From Alligator mississippiensis (lineage: Eukaryota; Chordata; Crocodylia; Alligatoridae): a DNA stretch of 64,000 nt. Both the position numbers and the translations under genes were made by a program. The stretch's first letter is position 1; each line of letters starts with the position of its first letter. This document shows, piece by piece, positions 27,601-41,700 of this stretch. Location of the stretch: contig NC_081824.1 of NCBI RefSeq assembly GCF_030867095.1, positions 120,474,162-120,538,161 of the forward strand. Direction: 5' to 3'. The notes under the pieces are model-generated. The model made no database searches and was not told the origin of the DNA. It saw nothing but the letters and a program-made list of their open reading frames with translations.

Positions 27601-30600
27601 TGCCGGCTTCCTTGCATCCGGGGGCAGAGCCCTGCACAGGCTGATTTGCCCCGGGCCCCGCACTCTGCTCGGGTCACCTCTGGTTGCATCCATTATTTCC
27701 AAAAGGGAATGTATTTACTATTCTGTCTTAGTGGAGTAAAATTCTATGCTCAATGTGATCTTCAGACTAGGCTTTTGAAACTCAACCAGTCTCCTGTTGA
27801 AACGCTGTAATAGGCTCTACTATAGGGTTAGGTGAAATGATTGTTATGCAAGCAGAAGTCTGAATTTTCCGAAGCCTGTCTTCGGAAAAGATATTTACCA
27901 CAGAACGAACCAGAAAAGAAAGTTAACCTGTTGTGACACTGTTCCCACAGTTTGACCTGAGCAGCTACCCAACTTTTGGAGTCTAGTGAGTGAGTCCCAC
28001 TAGGAGGAGGTGGTAGGGGTGGAGTTAAGTACTTCTTTGAAGTCCTTTTGTGCATTTATAAATAATGTATTGAGTTCTGTTTCCCTGGGCACAATAGCAA
28101 TCAAACAGCAGCAGAGCACGAGTCTCTTTGCTCACATACAGATGCTCTCACTTAGCTTCCTTCTCAGTCATGCTGCCAGTGCTTCTCTGATTTTACTGTT
28201 TCTCTTTGTTTGTCTTTGCTTCTGCTGCTTATCCAAACAGACAAATAAATCTGACCTATGCCCCATCCCCAGCATTTGATATCAGATTCTAGGGAAATCC
28301 TTGGAATTTGGGATTAGGACAATATGGTTCAGCTTCCACTCAAGCCTTCTCAGTGCACCTATGTTTTGAGTGTTGATCCCATTACAGCTATCTGTTATCA
28401 TAAAGGGGCTTGCTTATGTCTTATATTTATATGGATGGAAGAGTAATGGTTACCTCCACCAGATTCAATAATAATAATATCCTCAGCATAATAATATCCT
28501 CAGTTCTTAGTGAATGGCTAGGAGAGCAGAAGGTTGGACCTCCTACTTCCATTTATTTCACTGAAGTAAAACTACAGATGTGGCTCAGACTGACAGAGCT
28601 CATGGAGGATGCAATGAAACCCATCCGCAAGCAAATGAGACCATATTTGAGAGAGCTGCAGAAGAACATTAGTGACAGGCTTATTGGTAAGACTTCTCAC
28701 TGCCATTTTGTAATAGATATAAAACTAGGATACACTCAAAAAGCACAAGAACATGCAACAAGAAACACAGTTCATTGAACTGTCATATTTTGAATTTGAT
28801 TGCCACTTCCCACCCATATACCACATTATGTTTATTAGCTTGGCAAGAATAATCTTCTGTACAGCACAAAATGGCTATTAAATATTACCTATAATAAAAT
28901 CAATATTTCCAGTGTTACATCAATTTACACAAAAAAGCAAATGCATGGGGGGAGAGAGATTTTTGACCTGCACAATCATAAAAGTGATAATGCTAAAAAA
29001 ATAAACATTTGAATAAAAATACCTCTAAACTATATTGCTCAGTATGCTAGCTTGTTTGGTAGTAATCTGGGGTTTCAGCCTAAAATTCTCAGATTAGGAA
29101 CCATCACATGCAGTTTGGCTAGCTCAGGGCCCTTTCTATACGAATACATGTACCGTGCAGCAGTTAGATGACGTGTACACAGAACTGTGCGGAGATAGCC
29201 AAATTAGGTTGGGGACAAAATTATCCTGGGCAGTGCCCTCTGTTATTGCAGTTACACTGCTGGTACCCAAGACAGTGAGGCAGGGATACAGCTGGGCACC
29301 CAGGGCACAGGGTCACCACCAACTTCTGGAATTGAGATTGCACAGTTGCTGGTAGCAGCTGACTTTTTTTGCCTCCCAAATAGGCACCTGGGGTAGTTGC
29401 CTCCTTTGCCTCATCCTAGTTACACCACTGAGTATTGGCACACCATAAGATCCCAGTTGTAATTCTCAAGAACAGAAACCTTTCTGTAGAAAACTTCCAA
29501 AGTGAATGTAGTTCTGGGGTCTCTAGTTTAAAGCAATGCTAAGGAAATGTCTCCACTAGACTTTGGTCTCCAGTTGAGTTTGAAGGGCTGGCAGTTGTTA
29601 TGAATCCCCAAAATATTAGCCTGCTAAATCCCCCTCACTAGAATATAATGACTATGGTGAACAGTTTCCACAAAGGTGGTAAGTTTATCACATCCATTGT
29701 GACTTGCATAATTCTTGATCTTCTGTATTCAGGTCACTTTATGTTTGATGCCATTAGCACAGGCAGAATAAGCACTGATCAAGAAGTAGCCCAGACCACA
29801 GCTGATGGATTAACTGAACTGTCAAAAAGAAGCTACGTAAGTAAAATTGTTAAGCTTAATGTTGTGCAAGGGTTTATGAATATTTATGTAATACTGTTTT
29901 CACTTTACAAAGAAATACTGTGCCAGCTTATAAATGGATAGATACGTTCCTCTCCATTGCTCTAATGTCAGGTCATATCCTTTTTCTTTCTGGTTTCGAG
30001 TCCCAGTTAGCAATGTGTCCTCTAAGAGCAGATGCTGTATGCAAAAACTACTTGCATGGATTTGCTGCTGTTTCACAAACGTCTCTAGTCATTCGGTCCA
30101 TCCACAGCAAGCTTAGACAAGTTAAGTATTATGATCAAAATTCTTGAAGGACTGGGAACGCATGCTGATTAATACATAGGAGACAGGAAACAGTATACAG
30201 GAGGGTACTGGATTCCCATTAAAAGAATCTTTAATTTCTTCACATGAAACAAAGCTAAACTATTTTATGAGGAAAATAGTCTTCTGCAGTACTCAGGAAC
30301 TGAGGCAAAGAAGGTTAAATCAAATAGAATATTAAACATTTTGCCAATCTTTAGCACAGGTCTCTATAGTGATGATTATATTATTGGGATAAATGCATGC
30401 TTGCATCTATGAATGTTAGTGAAGTGCAAACTGGCAATATTTCAGGACCTAAAGTTTGAAACCAAAATTATTCCTATCAGCCCTTTTCAGCTGGCTTTTT
30501 GAGGGACTTCAGAACACTTTATTAACTAAAGAAATTGTCTGCGGACAGATCTGATTATTACTGTATTCAGATAACAAACTTGAATATAATTATTAACAAT

Positions 30601-33600
30601 TGATTAAAAAAGTTAGTTACATCTTAGACTAACAAATGAGATCCTCTTGGAGCTGATGGATGTTTTTCAAAATGTTGACAACTTTTTAATTCTGACAGAA
30701 AAATAAAGTGTCATATATTTGTGTTTTCATCTGAAAAATAGTAGAAAGTGTTCAGTTTTTGAAGTTTCATTGAAAAAGAAACAGTGATTAATTTTAACAA
30801 AAGAATAGTAAAAAAAGTGACATTTTTGCCAAAAAAAATTTGAACAGTTCTTGTTATAACTCAACATTTCAGCTTGCTTTACCAATTTCAATTTTTAAAA
30901 TTCTGAGAAGTGCAAGTTAATAAAATCTTATCTACAGCTTTTAAATCTACTGCAGGCATACTTTTAAATCTATGCAAGCAAGCAATATGGTAGGATTTCT
31001 CATCTGCATGGAAGAAATAAGTTATATCAAGGGGAGTCCACATGATTAACCAATATAGCTACAATCCCCCTTTTTTTCCCCTTTATCTGTCAGGCTTAGA
31101 GTTACAAAATTGTCAGCCTCTATTGGCATAAGGATTGAATTCAGAATTCCTCCTTTCCTCCACAATGGCCTAACTGCCAGCCAGTCTAAGCTTTGGAACC
31201 AGTGTAAATACATATTTATGAGGACACATTTATTTTTACAAGGATGCAGTCACTGAACACAGCACCTTGGAAAAAAAAAACAACCAAAAACAAAAGCCCT
31301 CATGCGTAACCCAGTTTAGTTTTACTCGTACTCCTTTGGTCTGGGATAATGATCATCTTAGTTTTACGTTTGTTTATGTAGAAAAATAGATATTTTCACA
31401 CTGAGGAAATATTATACAAAATGTTTAGAATACAGATTATCTTGACAAAATATGACTTGCAAACAAGCCTTGGTGAATACATTAGGTACAATGACCTCTT
31501 TCAATACAGTTTACTAGCTAGAGGCTAGCTTGTGCAATGGATTAATTCAGCTACCTTTCATTTCTGAAGATGTAGGCTTCAGTTTCTGTTTTAGATCAAA
31601 TACATATATATTTTGTGACCTCATTCTAGTCTCTAAGGGGCATTTGTCTGCATTGGAAATCTACTGCTCAGTTTGAAGTAGTGCCTAATCTCTCTGTGAA
31701 CCAGATGAGAGAAAAGCAGACCCCTTGGACTCTTTGAAGAAGAGAGAGAACACTGGGAGACAAATTTGCTTGTCAAATTTGCTAGAACTTGTCAGGCAGA
31801 AGTTAGACACCTGGGGCAGAATCCTATTTCATTTAGCTTGCCCCAAAGGTGGTTATATTCAATTTGTGATTCTGTTTCATGTGCAGTACATGCAAGCACC
31901 CATGCACAGTAGGCTGCACTTTGGGCAGGCAACTACAAGGCACCATTCACATATACCCAGGTCTGAAACTGTAGCCAGGTAAAATCCATGACTTACATGG
32001 ATTTGGAAGAAGGGGGCAGCCACCCTATGTTTTAGCCCCATGTTTTAAGGCACTCACATAGACAGTGGAAGACCCGGGTTTTAGGCCACTGCCACCCAAA
32101 TGGGTCTTGAACCTACAGGTGCCTCTCCAGTCTTCCTTTTAAAACGAAGTCTCTGCACCTTGCATTTAATAGCCATTGGATACAATGGATTGAGAACAGA
32201 GGAGAAGTTTCTGCTGCATTGGAAATGAGACTAAAGGCTTAGTCTCTTCCAGAGCAGCAGGCATCTCACTAATCCACACACACTCTAGCTTGTTTGCTTC
32301 TTCCTGGCTCCACATATCTCCCTTTCTGGCCTGCCAGGAAGTCCAATTAATTTTTAAAAAAGTAAGAGGAGAGCAATTTTTATATTGCTTTAAAAATCTT
32401 GCAAAACAAGTAAACATTGTAAATACAATACATTTCCTCTTTTCAAAGCTGTTTTTGCTAACATCAACATTTAACAAAAGGTAGTTAGCTGTGTTAATCT
32501 GAAGTCAGGCAGAAGGGTGGCATCTGAAAGACTTAAGTCAGAAAGGCATAAACTTGCATAGGCTACAGACTTACTACTTCAGGTGCCTCCTAGCACTCTG
32601 AAGTATTAAGAGTACATAATAGCATCTGAAGAAGTAGGAAAACTAATGCCTATGAAAGCTTATGCCTTTCTGAATGAGTCTGCCTTGAAGATGCCACCCT
32701 CTCTCGCCTTCTACCAAAATTGAAGTAATGGATATTTTTATCTGATAGCATTTTGAGCACAGTAAAAATAAATATGCAGTAAAATATAAGAGATTTGGCA
32801 TAGGGTGCACCCCCAGCAAGTTTGTAGATAACACCAAGCTGGGGGGAGTAGTAGATATACTGGAAGGTAGGATTAGGATTCAGAGAGACATTTTTACAGA
32901 TCAAGGGAAGTGATTATTCCCTTCTATTCAGCACTGGCTAGGCTACATCTGGAATACTATGTTCAGTTTTGGGCCTCCACTGCAAAAAGGATGTGGACAA
33001 ATTGGAGAGAGTCCAGTGGAGGGCAATGAAGATGGTGACGGGGCTGGGGGATCTGACTTATGAGGAAAGGCTGAGGCAATTGGGCTGGATGGGCATTTTT
33101 ACATGTGTTCCCACTATGGTGCCAGGTGCTTTTAATTAGAGAGCTGCACTAGTTAAAAGTGCCTGTATGTCGCATGTATCAGCAGCGCAGCTTGTCCCCG
33201 CACTGAAAAAATGGCGGCGGTGCACTTTGAACTAAAGCACACCAAACGTGTTTTATTTCAAAGTGCATCACTGCTGTTTTCTCAGAGCGGAGATATGCTG
33301 TGCTGCTGATGCATGTGACATTCAAGGCTGCCAGAGTGCATCTATTTATGTGCTCCAGCAGATTCGATTAATTGTATCTGCTCTGACACACTGGATTTCC
33401 AGCATGTCAGAGCAGGCTCCCTGCATGTGTGTAAGTGCCCATTTAGTTTACAGAAGAGAAAACTGAGGGGGGATTTAATAGCAGACTTCAACTACCTGAA
33501 GGGAGGTTCAAAAGAGGATGCAGCTGAACTGTTCTCAGTGGTGACAGATGACAGAATAAGGCGCAATAGTCTTAAGTTGCAGCAAGGGAAGTGTAGGTTA

Positions 33601-36600
33601 GATATTAGGAAGAACTTTCTCATAAGGAGGGTAGTAAAATATTAGAAAAGGCTACCCAGAGAGGTTGTGGACTCTCCATCCTTGAAGCTTAAGACCTGGC
33701 TAGACAAAGCCTTGTTTAGGATTATCTAGTTGGGGGTGGTCCTGCTTTAAGCAGGGGATTGGCTAGATCAGCGTTTCTCAGCCCATGGGTCATGACCCAA
33801 AAGTGGGTCAGAAGACTATATGAAAGGGTTGTGAACATAATTTAAAAGTGGATTCTCTTTTAAAAGAGAAAAAAAGTGTGAAGCTGTGGGTTTTGCCTTG
33901 CAGGCTGGTAGAGTTCCATCTTAGAAGGGGCTGCTTGGGACTCCCTCGGCTGGAGACGGGGCAGAGGGTTGGGAACAAGGGGCACTGGCAGGAGCAGGCA
34001 GCTGTTTTCTACTTAAACTATTTATTGGGTCAGGACTGGCCATCAATGTTTACAAATGGGTCCTGGTACAAAAAAGGTTGAGAACCACTGGACTAGATGA
34101 CTTCCAACTTCAATTTTCTATCATTCTATGATTTTTAAAAGGCTACTGGAAACAGGCAGAATCTGGGTCAACACATAGTATATGCAAACAAGCAAATAGC
34201 ACTTGCTGAGTGCTATTAAAACACGAGCAAATGCACCTTAGAGCATGTGTTAAGTGACATCCTGGCATTGCAAAGTTTATCCCTTTCAGGTGAGGATTAT
34301 TTTGAGATTACAGTATCAGGTCATATGTCTCCTGACATTTACTAACATTGTCACAACATTCCAATGATTTGTAACTGTTGCAAGTGAACATGCCACTACA
34401 ACCAAGTCCTACCACAGAACAAGGTCAGAACACCAGGGCTTGTGAACACCTACTGCAACACTGGGTTCTTAAATGGCTTTGCTGACACTCTTGTAGTTCT
34501 ATATTCATAGACATTAGGGCTGGAAGGGACCTTGGAAGATCATAGAGTCCAGCCCCCTGCCCCAGGGGCAGAAAGTCAGCTGGGGTCACAGGATCCCAGC
34601 ATATTGGTCACCCTATGTAGTGATCCTGCAGAGATTTACACATCTTCCTAATTTAAAGTATGTAAGTAATCCTATTGATTTCAACAAGATTATTCTACAC
34701 TTCAGAACGCTTAAGAGACTACAAGAACAGAGTCAATTTTTGTTTGGGGATCATTCTTCTCTAGAGAAGATTAGTAACCCTCAAATAAATAGTGTTGACA
34801 ATGTAAACATAATAAATAATGCTACTATAGGTAATTACTAATACCATACTAATTCTACAGTATTATTATATATAAAAGAGTCTTCTTAGTGGAATAGAGA
34901 AGAATGGAATTATTCAAATTTTGTTCTAAAAAGATTCCCATATAATAATCAGGAAGATGGTGCAAAAGAGGCTAAGCCCTTAGGCCAAAGAAAAGGAGTT
35001 AAAATTTAAAGTATTGGTTTAGGTCATAAGACAATCAACTCTGATAGTAGTTAAATATCTTAGTATATTTGACGTACATTTTTAGCAGTAGGCTGGGGTT
35101 TTTTTTTTGTTTTTTTCTATTTTCTTTTCCTACCGGAAATTTGAGGAAAGTGAACAAAACTAGGTAAGTGATATTTCTAGTATTAAAATATATTATTATT
35201 TTTTACTAGGCAGAGGTTTAGAAACCTATGATTTTGTTGGAATATAATTTGCAAGCAGATCTCAGAACTGGATGTAGCACCTCATATTATGTTTTGGTGA
35301 TGTGTGTAACAGTTAATCCTTTCCCTCTGAGTTAAATCTTAGTCTTGAGTTTACTCTGTAGTCAAGAGAGAATTACTGTACTTGTAGACAAAAACAGGGG
35401 GGAAAGGAGAACAGAATTTTCTATCGTGACATTTAGACACAAAACAAGGATCTCTGTTCTGCTTGTGACCCTCAAGGTGGTGCTGTAGTCAAAACATGTG
35501 ATCTGGGTTTGAATTCCCAAATCAGCTATAACATGTAATTCTACTTCTGAAGTCAATGACAATACTCTCATTGACTTTGTAGGACCAAGATTTCTCTGCT
35601 AAGCTCAACCTGAATGAAAAGTGAATGTCTATCCAGGTGGTATACAGAGCTGTCATTAAAATGAGGTGGGGAAAAAGTAGTGTACACACTGCCTGGTCTA
35701 CAGTCAAACATATGCTCCCTCTTAAACCAGTCTGAACTGTGTTTGAAAACCTGTGTGAAAGTGTGCTCAGCCTATAGTTCAGACAGGATATAGTTTTAAA
35801 CAGGAGCCACTGCAGAAGGATATTTTCCCAACTCCCCACCCAGGGTGGCCCTATTCAGGATTGGGGGAGGTGGGGAGAAATAGCAAGACTGTTTGAAGAT
35901 GTAGCTATATGTGTACATTTGTAGATTTAAAGGGTGATGGTTCAGGTGTGAAGGTTTCATGCTTGTGTATGTTGAATTTTGAACATGTGCAGTTGGAAAA
36001 GGAACTTTCAATAGTTTTTCTTGTGGGATATGTTAACATCCTTAGGCCCTATTTTTTTAGTGATGCAGGTACGTTTTCTGGTCTATTTCTTCAATCTTTT
36101 TTTCTGAAACTAATAGTTCCCAGTTTTCAAGGTTAAGTGCCACTAACCTACTCTCCATATTTGATGGCAGGGTAAGAGACATCTAAAGGACTCTGATGAC
36201 AAACGAACAAGACTCGCCAGAGAGCTCCTGAGAAGTGAGAGAAACTATGTGCAAATGCTAGAAATTGTGAGGGATGTTTATACTACTCCACTGAAAGCAG
36301 CACTAGCTTCAAATCGAGCTATCCTGAGTCATTCTAATGTTCAAATCATCTTCTCTGATATCTTAGAAGTCTTACAACTCAATAGGTATATATCCTAGAA
36401 TCTTTAAGTTCATTAAGGATTTCTCATACAACTAGTTAAGCAAGTTATCTCCTTGTACTATAGTCTGGCCCAGCTGCTTGCTACAGCTGTACAAACCTCT
36501 GGTTAGTTTGTAAATCTCCAGTTTTGCATTTCTAAGGAACTGAAACCAGTGAAAAAATCATGGAACTGATGAAGTTACCATTTAACTTTTTTTTTTTGAG

Positions 36601-38709
36601 ATGTATAAAGGATTCTGTATAAACTAGGTCTTTGGCAGTCTGAATGTGATTGTTAGATACTGGAAGAAAGAAAGTAGAATCTTAATTCAGCCATGTTAAT
36701 TTGAAGAACTCAGAAGTGTAAAAACTAAGGGTCCACTTGTAGAAACAGGTCTGAATAGGCAGATCTTTGTACCTACCCAGGGCCCCAGTGAAGTGTGTTC
36801 CTGTAGAGAAGCAGTAGTTTGTTGCATAAATCTGAAGGTAGAATCATGGTCTAAAGAGGGCCTGGATCCTAAGTCTGGATCAAAGTTTACACCTTTCTCA
36901 GATGGGCCAAACTTTGGATTTGGGTTCTAAACCTGAAGCTCATTAATGTCATATTCTATAATTTGTTGGGGGAGGGGGGGAACAACAGAAATATGAAGAT
37001 CCAGTACAGGATAGGCACTCAGATCCATGGTTCTGGTTCATATCCAACTGCAGGAGTACTTTTTTCCCCTTAAAAAAAAACAAACAGTTTCTATGGCCAC
37101 TGCAAGTTTACAAATCTTACTGGCAAACAAGTTAAGAGGCTGTGACTTGGATGACTACACAGTCCGGTGGGTGGCGAATTGGCTGGAGGGTCGCACCCAG
37201 ATAGTTGTGGTAGATGGGTCGGTTTCGACCTGGAAGGGTGTGGGCAGTGGGGTCCCGCAGGGCTCGGTCTTTGGACCGATACTCTTCAATGTCTTCATCA
37301 GCAACTTGGACGAGGGAGTGAAATGTACTCTGTCCAAGTTTGCAGATGACACAAAGCTATGGGGAGAAGTGGACACGCCGGAGGGCAGGGAACAGCTGCA
37401 AGCAGATCTGGACAGGTTGGACAAGTGGGCAGAAAACAACAGAATGCAGTTCAACAAGGAGAAATGCAAAGTGCTGCACCTAGGGAGGAAAAATGTCCAG
37501 CACACCTACAGCCTAGGAAATGACCTGCTGGGTGGCACGGAAGTGGAAAGGGATCTTGGAGTCCTAGTGGACTCCAAGATGAACATGAGTCGGCAGTGCA
37601 ACAAAGCCATCAGAAAAGCCAATGGCACTTTATCGTGCATCAGCAGATGCATGACAAATAGGTCCAAGGAGGTGATACTTCCCCTCTATCGGGCACTGGT
37701 CAGACCACAGTTGGAGTACTGCATGCAATTCTGGGCGCCACACTTCAAGAAGGATGCGGATAACCTGGAGAGGGTCCAGAGAAGGGCCACTCATATGGTT
37801 AAGGGCCTACAGACCAAGCCCTACGAGGAGAGACTAGAGAAACTGGACCTTTTCAGCCTCCGCAAGAGAAGGTTGAGAGGCAACCTTGTGGCTGCCTATA
37901 AGTTCATCACGGGGGCACAGAAGGGAATTGGTGAGTATTTATTCACCAAGGCGCCCCCGGGGGTTACAAGAAACAATGGCCACAAGCTAGCAGAGAGCAG
38001 ATTTAGACTGGACATTAGGAAGAACTTCTTCACAGTTCGAGTGGCCAAGGTCTGGAATGGGCTCCCAAGGGAGGTGGTGCTCTCCCCTACCCTGGGGGTC
38101 TTCAAAAGGAGGTTAGATGAGTATCTAGCTGGGGTCATCTAGACCCAGCACTCTTTCCTGCTTATGCAGGGGGTCGGATTCGATGATCTATTGAGGTCCC
38201 TTCCGACCCTAACATCTATGAATCTATAAATAGAAATTAAAAGACTGAGACACATTAAGTACTTAAGTCACTATTCTTCTTAGTCTCTTCCTTCCAAGAT
38301 GATTTGGAATAGACTTCAAGGAAACTATGAATTTAGGAAGCAAACTGTTACCATAACAGAAGCAAGAATGTAAACCAGAGACTTGGGAGCCAAAAATAGT
38401 TAAAAGTATTTTAAATCCTTTCACAACTAACATCTAAAGACCTAAGAACAAAGCTAATAAAAACAGCAGACAAATGGAGCTTTCATCCCTGACGTGTCTA
38501 TTAAGGCATCTGAGTAGAGGGGGAGGTATTAATAAAAAAGGAAAAAAACTGAACTAGTAGAATGAAAGAAGACTACCAATATAAGTTTTATGATTTTCAA
38601 TTGAAAATGTTCACTCATGTGCATGAGATGTTCAGAGATAGTTATGAAAATTTCTGTTAATAACTGTATGCTAGGAATTTAGACAGGATTGAATATCTCT
38701 CTCTCTCTC

Positions 38710-38758
<49 letters not shown>

Positions 38759-41700
38759 TTAAAAAGGTGCAACTCAGTTGACTAGAAATAGAATCCAATC
38801 TGGTGCTTAACTTCCGTCATTCATTGGTGCAACAGTACCTACTTGGAAACCTCTATTTGGGTAACTTATACAGTCAGCCTTTTGTTATTGCTTTGAAAGA
38901 TTTCTACAGCTAACATCTTTAAATTATCCAAAATTTATGGAAGAAAATGCACGTATGTTTCTCTTCCTAAGTATTGAAGTTCCATTTCCAAGTTACCCAA
39001 ATAGGGAAGGTTTAAATGAAAAAGAATTTATACTTATACACTGGCTTTCATCTAGAATAATCCTGAAGAACTTTATACAATATACAAAAATTACTTCAAC
39101 CATTGGGGTGATGCTAACTAGAATGAAATATAGGATCTGGAATAACAGACACCAATTAAAAGAACTGAGAACTATTTTTAAATTAGGAAGGACATAGTTA
39201 TCTAAACAGTAATGTGGCCAGGGTATTTCTGGTAAAAAAAATCTTTGTCGTCTTCTTTTAAATGTAGGGAGATTTTAGATGACCTGACAGAAAGACTTGA
39301 AGAATGGTGTCCAGCCCAGTGCCTGGGTGACATATTTATTAAATTTGGCCTGCAGTTGCAAACATACACCAACTTCTTCAATAACTACGCTGTCATTCTG
39401 AAAACCATTGATAAAGTAAGTACTGTAACAACTGTGAACATGCGTTATGTAGCCCCAATCTTAATTTATTTTGCTGAAAATGTAAACAACTACTTCTTCA
39501 ACCTTATTGAGTAGTGTCATGGCGGGGTCCTCTTGGAGGGCCGTGATCTCCTTAAGGTCCCTCGCTCCGTGTCAGGCCGGCCCAAGGCACCCTCTAATTC
39601 TCGCCCGCCACGTCTTGTTGGAAAAATATAAGATTGGGAGGCTGCCTTGTGTTTCCTCGGGCACGTAAGCTCCTGGACCCCTTGTGGGTCGCCCCGTACG
39701 ATGGGTGCTACTCAAGCACCCCAGCCTTATGGGCTGTGCGTGGCTTCTACCAGCCCCTAATACCACGCCCCAAGCCTCGCAGATGTAATAGACGTTGTTA
39801 GGTCTGTACGCCCGCTTCCTGGGCCTCCTCTAAAGTGTAGCCCACTCTGGGCTCTCTCTCTCGCACCCAGCCTCTCACTGGGACTCTCCTGATGGTGCAG
39901 TCCTGCTCAGGGACTCCTTAGCGGGCCCCGGCCCTTCCGGCCAACCGCACGGGTACCCTCTCTGACCCCGGCTCACCGCGCTGCTACTCCCTGTCTTCTC
40001 GGGGCAACCGCAGCGCCCTGCCTCGGTCTGAGGGGTGTTGCCGCACTAGCCTGTGGCCGGGCTCGCTATGCCCATCTCAGGCTCCTCAATATGGCCCCGC
40101 TCTAGGGCTCCTCAGTATTGCCCCGCTCTAGGGCTCCTCAGTACGGCCCCTCCTTAGGGCTGCTCCGTATCGCCCCTCTCTAGGGCTTCTCAATAATACA
40201 ATGTGGCGCTCCCCCTTTTTGGGGCTCGCCGTGACCCACGGAGCTTCTCAAGAATACAACGTGGCGCTCCCCCTCTTCGGGGCTCACCGTGCCCAACCTG
40301 GGCTTCTCAATGAAATTGCCCCTCGCTCTGGGGCTGGGGTCTATGTACCCCGCATGCGATCCGGGGTCTATGTCCCCCGTCTGCAACCTATTGGTTGCGC
40401 CCGCGACCCACTGGTCGCGCTCCTTGCAGCCAGTTGCTCCTGCACTGGCGTGCAAGCTGCGCCTTCACTGGCGCTGTGAAATTAATGCGCCCTCTTGGCG
40501 CTAGGGCACCCCACACTCTCTGGGGTCCCTATGATTGAGGCCTTCTCCACCCCCTACAGCCTCACCCAAGCCTCCGGGTGTAATATCACAACGTCAAAGC
40601 AAACCCACAAGCACCTAGGCTGTAACACAAATGCAAGCTCAAGCTATCTGGCTGTAACTCAAACCCGAAGCCCTATGGCCATAACAACATTGCTCCATAT
40701 GACCATGGTACTTGCTGCTAGGCTCCTTTCCACATCCTCACTCCCAGAGCTCCTGCCTCCCAGGCTGCTGGCAGAGAACTGCCAGCCTGGCTTCAGCCCT
40801 GGGCTTTACAAAGGCCAGGCCCTGCCCCCTTCTGGCCAGCTGCTTCTGATTAGTTGCCCCGGCAACTTGCAGCTGTGCTCATTAGGCACTGCCAGGACTC
40901 TCTCCCTGGTAGTTTCTCCTCTCCAGGAGCAGGCACTAAGGTGCCCTGCGACAAGTAGAACAACATTTAATTAATGCTTCATTCCACAAATTAACAACAT
41001 TTAATTAATGCTTCATTCCATCTGTTCCCCTAGAATCATGGAGAAGCAGGGTTGAAAGGTTGTCTAGTCCAACCCCCTGCCCAAGGCAGGATCATCCTGA
41101 TCCAAATCCATTATCTAAACTCTCAGCCCTGACACAACACAAGACATAACACTCTAAGCTGCCACAGGTAAAGCAGGGGAACCACAACAGCCATTGATCT
41201 GCTTCTGTAAAAAGATGTTTGTGCATGCTCAAGATACTGGGGGTATGCAAAGAGGGCCCTATTTGATTTGGATTTGGCCCAAATCAGCAACAGTAATTCG
41301 ATTAGTTGATTCGGATCACTTTCCCCGAATCAATTTGGCCAAATCCGAATCTAAAGATTCAATGGTGATGTGAAGAATCGGTGATTCGGACGTAGACACA
41401 GCTCTAAATGTTTTTTTCTATATACTTCAAGGTACCACCATGGCTCATGAATGCTGCGATGCTGGGGCAGATGGAGCGTCCCACAGGAGTGCGGGGGGGC
41501 CCTCCATGTGCTTGGTGGCAAACCTGGAAGTGGACCGGAAGTACTTCCAGTCCGCTTCTAGGTCTGCCAGAGAGTGCATTAGGTGGCGCCGCGCCCCCCC
41601 CCCCCCCCCCCGGCCACATCCCCACATCCCTCTGGCTCAGCAGTTGGGCATGGGGGGACCCCAGGTGCCCCCCCCCCCCAGGCCCAGGAGGCACCAGTTT

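Larger units (their letters stand above)
32812..34135 (+). mobile_element. CR1 LINE 3' half with two inserted elements
   Basis: CR1 pieces in order: ACCAAGCTGGGGGGAGTAG, ACATCTGGAATACTATGTTC, GTGGAGGGCAATGAAGATGG, then after an insert GGGGGATTTAATAGCAGACT, AAGTTGCAGCAAGGGAAGTG, AGAAGGCTACCCAGAGAGG-like text and a tail split by a hAT element before ATTTTCTATCATTCTATGATT. Stops and shifts show it is dead. Confidence 0.85.

Noticed and set aside
27500..27690. CpG island promoter inside ECT2L
   Set aside because: Only about 190 bases, no adjoining first exon, and weak likeness to another GC-rich repeat in the window; kept only as a GC-rich island.
29934..30147. Possible extra ECT2L exon after 29836
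   Set aside because: Open frames exist but no acceptor/donor pair in the right phase is needed: the exon at 29733-29836 joins in phase 0 to the DH exon at 36171.
40495..40974. 159-codon open frame in the solo LTR
   Set aside because: It runs across the LTR end and its target duplication, has Ser/Pro/Leu-rich low-complexity composition and no retroviral protein motif.
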